DNA from: a virus
Reading direction: 5' to 3' (one strand)
DNA length: 64,000 bases
Virus record (IMG/VR): IMGVR_UViG_3300043775_000927
Coordinates: 1-64,000 of that record
The translations under genes were made by a program, and so were the position numbers. The notes beneath the pieces were generated by a model. That model had not been told where the DNA came from. It was given only the letters and a program-made list of their open reading frames with translations, and did no database searches. Within the stretch, counting starts at the first letter, position 1; each line of letters opens with the position of its first letter. This document shows positions 17,923 to 25,567 of the stretch, piece by piece.

Positions 17923-18461
17923 TGAAAGTGATTGCGATTGGTGGTGAGCCAGGTGCTGGCAAGTCTACGTTAATGAAAGAAATTCTTACTAAGTTTGTTT
18001 GGTCTAAGATTTATGATAGCGTGAAGCTCGTTCCCTATCTTCAGTATGGAAAATATTATATTCTTGGTAAGTATGACGAAGGCGAAACCTTCTCGGGTAC
18101 AGACCGTATGTCAATGGCGGTTCAGCCAGAAGCAATTAAATTCCTAGCAAGTTTAGATAAAGATGCGGTCGTTCTTTTCGAAGGCGATCGTCTTTTCACG
18201 TCAACGTTCCTAGAACATTGTGTTGAGAATTACGATACTGAAATCATTTATCTAGAAACTGATAAGGAAGTTCGCCAAGAGCGATACAAGGAACGTGGTA
18301 GCAATCAGAACGAAACTTGGTTGCAGGGTCGTGAAACTAAGATTGCTAATATTATGACAAACATGACTCTGATGTTTAACACTAATAGATATAAAAATAA
18401 TAACAAAGACGATCAGAAATTTATTATTGAAGATATTATGAATAAATTGGAGAACTCATGA
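17922..18461 (+). CDS. P-loop kinase, 5-hydroxymethyluracil DNA kinase-like
   Basis: 179 residues. Walker A GGEPGAGKST at 7-16. The segment GKYDEGETFSGTDRMSMAVQP (about 50-70) and VVLFEGDRLF resemble the P-loop kinases described in phage thymine-hypermodification loci, which phosphorylate 5-hydroxymethyluracil within DNA. A generic nucleotide kinase is the alternative. It overlaps the upstream gene by one base. Confidence 0.72.
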   Translation: MKVIAIGGEPGAGKSTLMKEILTKFVWSKIYDSVKLVPYLQYGKYYILGKYDEGETFSGTDRMSMAVQPEAIKFLASLDKDAVVLFEGDRLFTSTFLEHCVENYDTEIIYLETDKEVRQERYKERGSNQNETWLQGRETKIANIMTNMTLMFNTNRYKNNNKDDQKFIIEDIMNKLENS

Positions 18462-18901
18462 CCAAAACTTATAGATTTGAGAATGGCGATTATTATGGTC
18501 AACCGCTTTCTGCGTCAGCGCAGGCAATTGGTGCAACTGGTCCTACTGGTGCTGTTGGTTCAAAGCGACAAGAAGATCCTTATGTTGGAATGAGCATGGA
18601 TCCGCCAATTGCTTCAACTTGGCCGCCTAAATATAAATATAAGGAAGACGAAATTATTCGTGACTTCCACGCCTATATCGACAAGACATATGGGCAACAT
18701 TATATGACTGAAGAGCAAAATATAGAATGTTTCGACGTGTGGCTCGCCCTCGGTGATTCTATGCCTACCTTCCGAAACACAGCTATTAAGTATCTCTGGC
18801 GCTACGGTAAGAAGAACGGTAGCAACAAAGCAGATCTTATGAAGGTTCTTCATTACACTCTTATGATGTTATACAACGATCATTATAAGGATAAGAAATG
18901 A
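18458..18901 (+). CDS. DUF3310-like conserved phage protein
   Basis: 147 residues. The C-terminal half (HYMTEEQNIECFDVW...AIKYLWRYGKKN..ADLMKVLHY) is the DUF3310 pattern found in many phages; function unknown. The N-terminal third has collagen-like Gly-Ala-Thr-Gly-Pro-Thr-Gly spacing and is probably disordered. The ATG overlaps the kinase stop, so it may belong to the same operon. Confidence 0.7.
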   Translation: MTKTYRFENGDYYGQPLSASAQAIGATGPTGAVGSKRQEDPYVGMSMDPPIASTWPPKYKYKEDEIIRDFHAYIDKTYGQHYMTEEQNIECFDVWLALGDSMPTFRNTAIKYLWRYGKKNGSNKADLMKVLHYTLMMLYNDHYKDKK

Positions 18902-19107
18902 AAGAATTGAAAGATTTTCATGATCATAACGAGCGTAGACATAGAGAATATATGTCTCATTTTATTAATCTAGGAACAGGCATTGCTTGTCCTCATTGTG
19001 GAGATGAATTACAAGATACAAATCCCTCAGTAGTAACAACTTCGCTTCCTCCACAAAAAGCAGTTCATTGTAATACTTGTAAGTTTAAAAGTTTTATAGT
19101 AGCATAA
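18898..19107 (+). CDS. Small zinc-ribbon protein
   Basis: 69 residues with CPHC (about 31-34) and CNTC (about 58-61), a zinc-ribbon arrangement, preceded by a His/Glu/Arg-rich helix. ATGA overlap with the previous gene. Role unknown; nucleic-acid or protein binding is likely. Confidence 0.65.
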   Translation: MKELKDFHDHNERRHREYMSHFINLGTGIACPHCGDELQDTNPSVVTTSLPPQKAVHCNTCKFKSFIVA

Positions 19108-19119
19108 GAAAGGTATATA

Positions 19120-19986
19120 ATGGAAATTCAGATCCCTATTGAAAAATTGAGAGAGCGTGGTCTATTCGTCGCCACGCCAATGTATGGTGGACAGTGTGCA
19201 GGTATGTTCGCAAAGTCGTCAGCTGACTTGTCTGCTTTGTGCACACAGTATGGTATTCCTCTACAGTTTTATTATTTGTTTAATGAATCACTAATTCCTC
19301 GTGCACGTAACTATTGTTGTGACGAGTTTATGCGTTCCAATATGCAGCACATGATGTTTATTGATGCTGACATCGGATTCAATCCACAGGACGTCATTGC
19401 GCTTATGGCTCTTCAGGTTCAGGAAGAAGATAAGTATGACATCATTGGCGGACCATATCCAAAGAAGTGTATTTCTTGGGAAAAGGTTAAGCACGCTGTT
19501 GATAAGGGTGTTGCTGACGAAGATCCAAACGTCCTTGAAAAGTTCGTTGGCGATTATGTCTTCAATCCAAAGGGTGGGCAGCAGTCTATTCCTCTTAGCG
19601 AACCAGTAGAAGTTCTTGAAATTGGAACTGGCTTCATGATGGTTTCTAAGAAGGCAATGCAGAAGTTTGTCGATTCTTATCCAGAATATAATTATAAACC
19701 AGATCATGTCCGTACTGAACACTTTGATGGCACTCGTGAAATCATGATGTTCTTTCAGGCAGAGATCGATCCTAAGTCTAAGCGTTATCTTTCAGAAGAT
19801 TATTGGTTCTGTCAGAAGGCTCAGGAAATTGGACTGCGTACATGGTTCTGTCCATGGATGAAGATGCAGCACGTAGGCACCTATATCTTTGGTGGTTCGT
19901 TGGCTGATCTTGCTTCAGTTGGTGCTTCTGCGACCGCCGATCCAGGTGCACTTGGTAAGTATAAAGACAAAGGCAAAAAGAAGTAA
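19120..19986 (+). CDS. GT-A-type glycosyltransferase-like protein
   Basis: 288 residues. GLFVATPMYGGQC at the N-terminus, a DxD-type metal motif in FIDADIGFNP (about residues 80-90), GGPYPKK, IGTGFMMVSKKA and LSEDYWFCQKA are the order of conserved blocks in phage GT-A-like proteins. It could glycosylate modified DNA or a surface sugar. Being next to the hypermodification genes makes DNA attractive, but there is no direct evidence. Confidence 0.65.
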   Translation: MEIQIPIEKLRERGLFVATPMYGGQCAGMFAKSSADLSALCTQYGIPLQFYYLFNESLIPRARNYCCDEFMRSNMQHMMFIDADIGFNPQDVIALMALQVQEEDKYDIIGGPYPKKCISWEKVKHAVDKGVADEDPNVLEKFVGDYVFNPKGGQQSIPLSEPVEVLEIGTGFMMVSKKAMQKFVDSYPEYNYKPDHVRTEHFDGTREIMMFFQAEIDPKSKRYLSEDYWFCQKAQEIGLRTWFCPWMKMQHVGTYIFGGSLADLASVGASATADPGALGKYKDKGKKK

Positions 19987-20000
19987 GTGGAGATTATATA

Positions 20001-20654
20001 ATGAAGATTGATACTAATACAGTAAATGTTTTGAAGAACTTCTCAAAGATTAATCCTTCGATTGTTGTTCAGCAGGGTAATGTTCTTAAGACCATTTCCC
20101 CAAATAAGACCATTATGGCAAAGGCTACTGTTCCGACAGAGTTTACTAAGAAGTTTGCCATCTATGATCTTAACCAGTTCCTTTCTAGCCTGAGTCTATA
20201 CAATGACCCAGATCTAGAAATCGATGAGACTTTTGTTTATATGAAGGACTCTTCTTCGGAACAGGGCAAGTTCCTTCTTGCTGACGAGAGCACAATCACT
20301 AAGGCTCCAGAGAAGGATATTAACATTCCATCAACGGATGTTACCTTTACTCTAAAGAACGAAGATCTTAATAAGGTCGAGAAGGCTGCTGGTGTTTTGA
20401 GTCTGCCAGAAATCGTTGTTGCTGGTGACGGCAAGACTGTTTTCCTAAAGGCAGCTAACTCAAAGAATCCAGGTAATGAGTTTTCTCTACCAATTGGAGA
20501 AACTACAAAGACTTTTAACGCAGTCTTTAAGTTTGAGAACATTAAGATTCTTCCTGGTGATTATGAGGTCACCATTTCAGCACGAGGTATTTCTAAGTTC
20601 ATTGGTAAGGACGTGGAATACTTTATTGCAGTTGAGCAGCACTCAACATTCTAA
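20001..20654 (+). CDS. 45: DNA polymerase sliding clamp gp45
   Basis: 217 residues (T4 gp45 is 228). Two repeats of the clamp fold are visible; TNTVNVLKNFSKINPSI and LEIDETFVYMKDSS belong to the first, and LPEIVVAGDGKTVFLKAANSKN to the second. It serves as processivity clamp and, in T4, as activator of gp55-dependent late transcription. Gene order 45-44-62-regA is that of T4. A strong terminator follows. Confidence 0.94.
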   Translation: MKIDTNTVNVLKNFSKINPSIVVQQGNVLKTISPNKTIMAKATVPTEFTKKFAIYDLNQFLSSLSLYNDPDLEIDETFVYMKDSSSEQGKFLLADESTITKAPEKDINIPSTDVTFTLKNEDLNKVEKAAGVLSLPEIVVAGDGKTVFLKAANSKNPGNEFSLPIGETTKTFNAVFKFENIKILPGDYEVTISARGISKFIGKDVEYFIAVEQHSTF

Positions 20655-20661
20655 TTTGAAT

Positions 20662-20686
20662 GGGGAGCTTCGGCTCCCCTCTTTTT
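20662..20686 (+). terminator. Rho-independent terminator after gp45
   Basis: GGGGAGC-TTCG-GCTCCCC followed by TCTTTTT. The core is the same sequence as the terminator after gp23. It separates high-level clamp expression from the clamp loader. Confidence 0.92.
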
Positions 20687-20705
20687 GATATGATGGAGTT
20701 ATATT

Positions 20706-20996
20706 ATGAAAATGCCAAAACGCCCAAAGAACGGCGTTGTTACTAGAAAGACTGCTGATGATCTAGCTACCACGACTATCTTTGGAACTAAAGAAGTTGT
20801 AAAGTTGAGATGTGTCACTTGTGGGAAATTGAAATTAAAATCAGAATTCTATCTTGAATCAAAGAGTAAAAGAAAATACGAAAATCAAGTTAGAAAGCAG
20901 TGCGTGATTTGTTGGGACGAACATAATGGTTATATGGGCGCTCCGAGAAATGTTTCTGGTAATACTATTGTTATGTTTTGTGAAGAGGTAAAGTAA
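20706..20996 (+). CDS. Small protein with two CxxC pairs
   Basis: 96 residues, basic at both ends, with CVTCGK (about 37-40) and CVICW (about 67-70), spaced as a treble-clef or HNH-type zinc site, but without a convincing HNH catalytic motif. It sits between clamp and clamp loader, sharing one base with gene 44. Function unknown. Confidence 0.6.
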   Translation: MKMPKRPKNGVVTRKTADDLATTTIFGTKEVVKLRCVTCGKLKLKSEFYLESKSKRKYENQVRKQCVICWDEHNGYMGAPRNVSGNTIVMFCEEVK

Positions 20997-21934
20997 TGAA
21001 CGAAGAATTTCTTTGGGTTGAAAAGTATCGTCCAAAAACTATCGAAGATACTATTCTTCCATGTGACTTGAAAGCAACATTCCAACAGTTTGTTGATCAA
21101 AAGAATATCCCCAATTTGATTTTGTCTGGTACAGCAGGTGTTGGTAAGACAACTGTTGCACGTGCCATGCTTGAACAATTGGGTTGTGATTATATCGTAA
21201 TTAATGGATCTATGAATGGAAACATCGACACACTCAGAAACGAAATCCTTAACTTTGCCAGCAGCGTATCTCTTTCAGGTGGAAGGAAATATGTCATCCT
21301 TGACGAAGCGGATTATCTTAATGCCAATTCTACTCAACCCGCACTTCGAAATTTTATGGAGGAATTCTCGAGGAATTGCGGCTTCATTCTCACCTGTAAT
21401 TTTAAAAACCGCATCATTGACCCTCTCCATTCCAGATGCTCGGTAATTGATTTTAAGATCAGCAAGAAAGCTATTGCTAAACTTGCCACGCAGTTCTTCA
21501 AGCGTGTTACTTTTATTCTAGAATCAGAAGGCATTGAATTCGATCAGAAGGTTGTTGCCGAAGTAATCAATAAGCACTTCCCAGATTGGCGTCGTGTTCT
21601 TAACGAGCTTCAGCGTTATTCAGCAACAGGTAAGATTGATTCTGGTATTCTTGTAAACCTTCAAGAAACTTCAATCAAGGAATTGGTTGGGCTTCTAAAG
21701 GAACAGAACTATACTGAGATCCGTAAGTGGGCGAAGAACAACATCGATACAGATGTTAATGCTCTCTATAATCAGTTCTATGAGATCTCTTCTGATATTT
21801 GTTCAAAGAATACAGCGCCTGTTCTTGTGCTTAATCTTGCCAAGTATCAGTATCAGAACGCTTTCGCTGCCAATCCAGAAATTAACTTCGTAGCATTCTT
21901 AGTTGAAATAATGATCAACTGCGAGTTTGTGTAA
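20996..21934 (+). CDS. 44: Clamp loader large subunit gp44
   Basis: 312 residues (T4: 319). N-terminal WVEKYRPKTIEDTILP, Walker A GTAGVGKT (45-52), Walker B YVILDEADYL, and sensor-1/arginine region LTCNFKNRIIDPLHSRCSVIDF are standard for the AAA+ clamp loader family. It loads gp45 at primer-template junctions with gp62, the next gene. Confidence 0.96.
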   Translation: MNEEFLWVEKYRPKTIEDTILPCDLKATFQQFVDQKNIPNLILSGTAGVGKTTVARAMLEQLGCDYIVINGSMNGNIDTLRNEILNFASSVSLSGGRKYVILDEADYLNANSTQPALRNFMEEFSRNCGFILTCNFKNRIIDPLHSRCSVIDFKISKKAIAKLATQFFKRVTFILESEGIEFDQKVVAEVINKHFPDWRRVLNELQRYSATGKIDSGILVNLQETSIKELVGLLKEQNYTEIRKWAKNNIDTDVNALYNQFYEISSDICSKNTAPVLVLNLAKYQYQNAFAANPEINFVAFLVEIMINCEFV

Positions 21935-22431
21935 TGTCTAAGAAGTTCGTCAACGTATTGGGAGAAGAAAGAGATTTCGAGAAAGAAGCAGTAGGATTCT
22001 TTGGTAATTGGGCCAAATGGGCAGAGGAACAGAAGCAACCCAAACCGAGGTATGATTGGCGTTATGAAAATTCAATTACGAGTGGGAAGAAGGTCGAACT
22101 TGACGGTGATTATAGTCAATGGAGAACCAATAACATACTTTCTAATTACAAGGAGTTAATATTTTACACCAATGAAATGAATTGTCATTATGGCGTAACA
22201 GATCAAATGCATTATGACTACTTGTATAATAGTATTCGTAAAACAAAACGTTGGTCAAAAGCAGAAACCAAGGAAGAAAAGAAAGCCAGAGAGAAGAAAG
22301 AAGCACTAATAGACCTTATTTCCACCCATTATAAATATAACGCAATCCGTGCAAAAGAAGCATTGAAAGTTTTAACGGAGGCGCAAATTAATGAAATAAA
22401 GAAAAAACAAGAAAAAGGTGGAATGAAATGA
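21934..22431 (+). CDS. 62: Clamp loader small subunit gp62
   Basis: 165 residues. It follows gene 44 with a one-base overlap, as in T4. DYSQWRTNNILSNYKELIFYTNEMN, HYDYLYNSIRKTKRWSKA and LISTHYKYNAIRAKEAL correspond to conserved blocks of gp62. It completes the 4:1 gp44-gp62 clamp loader. Confidence 0.88.
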   Translation: MSKKFVNVLGEERDFEKEAVGFFGNWAKWAEEQKQPKPRYDWRYENSITSGKKVELDGDYSQWRTNNILSNYKELIFYTNEMNCHYGVTDQMHYDYLYNSIRKTKRWSKAETKEEKKAREKKEALIDLISTHYKYNAIRAKEALKVLTEAQINEIKKKQEKGGMK

Positions 22432-22829
22432 ACGAACTCTTAGACTCTCTTGTAGAAGTCAAAATTGCAGAAGAAGAAGACTTCTTGAAGATTAAAGAGA
22501 CGCTCACTCGTATTGGTGTCGCTTCTCGCAAGGAAAGAAAACTATATCAATCTTGTCATATTTTTCATAAGCAAGGTAGATATTACATTGTGCACTTTAA
22601 GGAAATGTTTTTGATCGACGGTAAACCATCAGACTTCTCAGAAGAAGATAAAGGTCGTCGTAATAAAATTGCCATGTTACTACAGGACTGGGGACTACTT
22701 AAAGTAGTAGAACCAGATCGCATAGGCGAACCACAAGCATCGATGAGTCAGATTAAGATTATCAATCATAAAGAAAAGCATGATTGGACTCTAGAAGCCA
22801 AGTATAACATGGGTCGTAAGAAAAAGTAA
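22428..22829 (+). CDS. regA: RegA translational repressor
   Basis: 133 residues. EEDFLKIKETLTRIGVASRKERKLYQSCHI and YYIVHFKEMFLIDG are almost the T4 RegA sequence. RegA binds initiation regions of early mRNAs and blocks translation, including its own. ATGA overlap with gp62, same order as T4. Confidence 0.97.
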   Translation: MNELLDSLVEVKIAEEEDFLKIKETLTRIGVASRKERKLYQSCHIFHKQGRYYIVHFKEMFLIDGKPSDFSEEDKGRRNKIAMLLQDWGLLKVVEPDRIGEPQASMSQIKIINHKEKHDWTLEAKYNMGRKKK

Positions 22830-22845
22830 TTGAAGGGATTATATT

Positions 22846-23184
22846 ATGTGGCCGTTTAAAATTGAGAAAAGACCAAACACTCCGGCAGAAGAAAAGCTCG
22901 AGCAAATTAAACAGATTCTATTTCCTCCATGTAAACTTATGGAAGATATGGATGAAGGCGGAGAGTTTCATAAATGGCAAGTGGATTACTCTGCTGATTT
23001 AAATTTAAATGCTGCTTTGATCGATCTTCAAGAAGGTCATAATGATAAGGCGGTTCACAATACCATTACTGATATTGAAGATCGTCTTATTAAAGTCAGG
23101 GATATTCTCGACGAGCATATGCAGATAAGTAAAGAAGCAGAATATATTGTCGTAGAGAACTTGAAGGAAGAGGTTGATGAGTGA
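22846..23184 (+). CDS. Hypothetical protein downstream of regA
   Basis: 112 residues starting MWPFKIEKRPNTPAEEKLEQIKQILFPPC, acidic and mainly helical; contains HKWQVDYSADLNLNAAL. I do not recognise a family. It lies in the regA operon and overlaps the next gene by 8 bases. Confidence 0.6.
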   Translation: MWPFKIEKRPNTPAEEKLEQIKQILFPPCKLMEDMDEGGEFHKWQVDYSADLNLNAALIDLQEGHNDKAVHNTITDIEDRLIKVRDILDEHMQISKEAEYIVVENLKEEVDE

Positions 23185-23383
23185 CAAAGTATTCAGCAAC
23201 GGCGAAACATTTGTGAAAATGTCGGATCTACTTCCGTTAGTGATAGAGGCTGTTGTCGATTCTAGATTTAAATATCTTAAAGAATTAGAATACGAAAATC
23301 ATCGTCATGCGAGAAAAATTCTCGACGAAGAATATAAACCAGCTGTTGAAAAATTAAAACAGATCATAGAAATATTGACGTGA
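23177..23383 (+). CDS. Hypothetical protein
   Basis: 68 residues (MSDKVFSNGETFVKMSDLLPLVIEAVVDSRF...), predicted two helices. The ATG at 23177 is preferred over an earlier TTG because AGAGG lies upstream. The stop overlaps the GTG of the next gene. Function unknown. Confidence 0.6.
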   Translation: MSDKVFSNGETFVKMSDLLPLVIEAVVDSRFKYLKELEYENHRHARKILDEEYKPAVEKLKQIIEILT

Positions 23384-24108
23384 TAAAAATAAAAGAATCG
23401 TTCGATGACAAATCGAAAACATATAACAAATATTATGTTTTTGACGAACAGATATATGAAAAAGAATTATTCGGCGATCAATATAGAAATGAAATGGGGA
23501 ACCATTGGGATTTAGATGGCGAAAAACAATTAAATATGTTGATAGATAATGGCCTGAAAAAAGATATGAATTTTTTGGAGATTGGCTGCGGGTATATGAG
23601 GGCAGGATCTCACATAATAAATTTTTTAGATCCGTTTAAATATTATGGAATAGACGTAAATAAAAAATCTCTAATAATAGGTGTGAACAACGAGTTATAT
23701 AAAAAAGGTTTAATAGATAAAATAACAGAAAACAATTTTTTAGCTACTGATAATTTTCATATCAACAATTTCGATATAAAATTTGACATGGCTCTGGCAA
23801 ATTCGGTTTTCACTTTTTTGCCTATAGAAAAATTAAAAATGTTTTTGAAAGATTCTTATAATAGCTTTAACGAAAAATCTAAAATCATTATATCTTTTTG
23901 GATCGTTGAAGATTCTTTTGATACATCTAAACCTTTTGAGTTTTCAGAAGAGAACTATTTCTCAAGAACAACATATTATAACAGACCACCATATTATACA
24001 AAGATTTCGGATATTGAAAAAAGTTGCGATGGGCTTTGGAAATTCAAACAAATAAACGTTTTTCGATACCAATTAGGACAATCTTTTTTCTTGTTTGAAA
24101 GATTGTAA
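23380..24108 (+). CDS. SAM-dependent methyltransferase-like protein
   Basis: 242 residues. Motif I is NFLEIGCGYMRAG (about 64-76), followed by YYGIDVNKKSL (motif II) and FDMALANSVFTFLP (motif IV region), a class I Rossmann methyltransferase. Substrate unknown. The GTG start overlaps the preceding stop. The gene is visibly more A/T-rich (runs of AAA and ATA codons) than its neighbours, suggesting recent acquisition. Confidence 0.78.
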   Translation: MIKIKESFDDKSKTYNKYYVFDEQIYEKELFGDQYRNEMGNHWDLDGEKQLNMLIDNGLKKDMNFLEIGCGYMRAGSHIINFLDPFKYYGIDVNKKSLIIGVNNELYKKGLIDKITENNFLATDNFHINNFDIKFDMALANSVFTFLPIEKLKMFLKDSYNSFNEKSKIIISFWIVEDSFDTSKPFEFSEENYFSRTTYYNRPPYYTKISDIEKSCDGLWKFKQINVFRYQLGQSFFLFERL

Positions 24109-24152
24109 TTTTCTAATTTTGTAGTAGAATAGAAATTCGATTGGAGATTTCT

Positions 24153-24572
24153 ATGTCTATGCATATCTTACCTGCTTATTATACCACGACTGTTAGTAAA
24201 CGTAAGCTCAACCGTAAGAGTAAGGCTAAGACTAAGCTAGTCTCTGACCACGATAGGTGGTTGTTATCGAAGGGTCTTCATCCCGATCAGATAAAGTTGA
24301 AAAAAGGTGTTGACAAAAACTGGAAAAAGAAGTATACTGAGGATATGAAGGTTGATCGTGAGGGTTACGTTTCCTCAGGTTTGTCAGGTTCTAAGTCTGC
24401 CTGTGCTAAACGGGACATCATGACCAACCTTCATAAAGAACCAGAGCATGTTCAGAAGGAAATTCTGAAGAAGGCTAGTCTAGTTATGCCGCTCTATAAC
24501 AAGGGCGGTCTGCAGTATGCTGGTCCAGACGTAGATCTTACTACTGTTGGATCAAAATCTCGAAGAGGATGA
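24153..24572 (+). CDS. Conserved small phage protein, unknown function
   Basis: 139 residues, very basic N-terminal half (KRKLNRKSKAKTKLVSDHDRWLLSKGL), then KKGVDKNWKKKY and a Ser/Gly-rich C-terminus. No domain recognised; RNA or DNA binding would fit the charge. The ATG at 24153 has TTGGAG upstream and is preferred to the TTG at 24141. An internal promoter-like sequence lies at 24310. Confidence 0.6.
   Translation: MSMHILPAYYTTTVSKRKLNRKSKAKTKLVSDHDRWLLSKGLHPDQIKLKKGVDKNWKKKYTEDMKVDREGYVSSGLSGSKSACAKRDIMTNLHKEPEHVQKEILKKASLVMPLYNKGGLQYAGPDVDLTTVGSKSRRG
24310..24338 (+). promoter_or_regulatory. Near-consensus sigma70 promoter inside a coding region
   Basis: TTGACA, exactly 17 bases, TATACT, inside the gene at 24153-24572. 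It could transcribe the downstream small genes 24581-25263 or a shorter product from the ATG near 24346. Confidence 0.5.
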
Positions 24573-24580
24573 CTAAATAG

Positions 24581-24781
24581 ATGGCTACGAATATTAAACT
24601 TTCAGAAGTATTCATGAATGTTTCAGAGGGTATCACACTCAATCGTTATGAGAACGGTTGGATGGTGGAGGTCTCTGGCAACGATCACGACGATCGGTGG
24701 CAGAATAAAAAGTTTATCTTCTCTGATCTAAAATCAGTGTTGACTTTTGTGGAAGAATATAGTAAGATTAATCTATCCTAA
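24581..24781 (+). CDS. Small hypothetical protein
   Basis: 66 residues (MATNIKLSEVFMNVSEGITLNRYENGWMVEVSGND...), beta-rich with conserved-looking WMVEVSG and KKFIFSDL segments. Unknown function; member of a run of small early-type genes before the tRNA cluster. Confidence 0.55.
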   Translation: MATNIKLSEVFMNVSEGITLNRYENGWMVEVSGNDHDDRWQNKKFIFSDLKSVLTFVEEYSKINLS

Positions 24782-24793
24782 GAGGAGAAAACG

Positions 24794-24976
24794 ATGAGTG
24801 GTATGGGAAATATCTACATCCAGAGACAAGATGATACTGGTAACTGGAGAACCTATACTGTTACATCTAATAATGATTTGCTGATTATTTCGGCAATGAA
24901 AAGCCTCAAAGATCAGTTTCCGGACAGTCGTGTCCGTGCTATCGATGAGAAGGGTATGTTAGTTAACATAATTTGA
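24794..24976 (+). CDS. Small hypothetical protein
   Basis: 60 residues (MSGMGNIYIQRQDDTGNWRTYTVTSNND...), preceded by an AGGAG site. The WRTYTVTSN...ISAMKSLKDQFPDSRVRAID pattern suggests a small alpha/beta domain. No family recognised. Confidence 0.55.
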   Translation: MSGMGNIYIQRQDDTGNWRTYTVTSNNDLLIISAMKSLKDQFPDSRVRAIDEKGMLVNII

Positions 24977-24999
24977 CTTGAGAAAGAAAGAGGTATATA

Positions 25000-25263
25000 A
25001 TGGTTCAGAATGCAACTCAGCTAGATAAGGTTTTCGAGGCTCTTGTTAATCGTGGCGAGGAACTTACTGCAGCGCAGATTAAGGCTCGTTATGGTGCAGG
25101 CAATCCGCACGATCTTGTCTATAAGATTCGTCAGATGGGTTATGCTATCTATCTAAACGAATCGAAGAATTCAAAGGGCGAAACTGTCGCTAAGTATCGC
25201 TGTGGTAAACCAAGCCGCAAGATTATCGCTGCTGGTTATCGAGCGTTGGCCGCTGGTCTCTGA
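25000..25263 (+). CDS. Small winged-helix-like hypothetical protein
   Basis: 87 residues. TQLDKVFEALVNRGEELTAAQIKARYGAGNPHDLVYKIRQMGYAIYL reads like a winged helix-turn-helix (helix, helix, recognition helix, wing), so a DNA-binding role is plausible. Followed by a strong terminator. A promoter-like pair overlaps its start codon, discussed under rejected items. Confidence 0.6.
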   Translation: MVQNATQLDKVFEALVNRGEELTAAQIKARYGAGNPHDLVYKIRQMGYAIYLNESKNSKGETVAKYRCGKPSRKIIAAGYRALAAGL

Positions 25264-25273
25264 TTAATAGAGG

Positions 25274-25298
25274 GGCGGTCCTAGTGGCCGCCTTTTTT
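25274..25298 (+). terminator. Rho-independent terminator before the tRNA cluster
   Basis: GGCGGTC-CTAGT-GGCCGCC hairpin followed by TTTTTT. It ends the early operon just upstream of the first tRNA. Confidence 0.9.
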
Positions 25299-25300
25299 AT

Positions 25301-25380
25301 GGGAGTGTGTGTCCGGAATTGGTTACGGCAAGGTCTGCAAAACCTAAAATATGTGGGTTCGAGTCCCATCACTCCCTCCA
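25301..25380 (+). tRNA. tRNA-Cys(GCA)
   Basis: Acceptor GGGAGTG/CACTCCC, T-arm GTGGG-TTCGAGT-CCCAT, anticodon loop CTGCAAA, encoded CCA. It starts two bases after the terminator T-run. Confidence 0.88.
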
Positions 25381-25388
25381 AAAAGTTG

Positions 25389-25417
25389 TTGACTTCTTCG
25401 GAAGTTTAGGTTATAAT
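25389..25417 (+). promoter_or_regulatory. Sigma70-like promoter of the tRNA cluster
   Basis: TTGACT, 17-base spacer, TATAAT. The transcript would start near 25424, just 6 bases before the first stem of the structured RNA at 25430. Confidence 0.85.
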
Positions 25418-25429
25418 GAATATATAATG

Positions 25430-25558
25430 CTTAGATAGGTACAGGCTCGTGCGAGCAAGGCGCCAGTAAATACTGATGCTCAAACCTTGTATCTTTATCC
25501 GTGGGCTCTGGTTGCAACCATCTCCGTCCGAGATATAGTAAACCTGTATCTTTCTAAG
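25430..25558 (+). ncRNA. Structured non-coding RNA with a 16-bp terminal helix
   Basis: The ends CTTAGATAGGTACAGG and CCTGTATCTTTCTAAG pair over 16 positions with one mismatch. Inside are hairpins GCTC-GTGC-GAGC, CAGT-AAAT-ACTG, a CAAGG/CCTTG helix around it, and the palindrome GGTTGCAACC. There is no open reading frame or tRNA cloverleaf. A strong promoter places the 5' end next to the helix, so a stable RNA of about 130 nt is likely. Role unknown; T4 also makes stable non-tRNA species from its tRNA region. Confidence 0.7.
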
Positions 25559-25567
25559 TGTTATTAT

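Noticed and set aside
18632-18639. TATAAATA late promoter
   Set aside because: It lies inside a coding region (codons for KYKYK) with no gene start downstream at the usual distance. The same holds for 22330-22337 in gp62.
24973-25001. TTGACT-17-TATAAT promoter overlapping the ATG at 25000
   Set aside because: Transcription would start inside the gene. The TATAAT is produced by the common start context AGGTATATAATG, also seen at 19120, so coincidence is likely.
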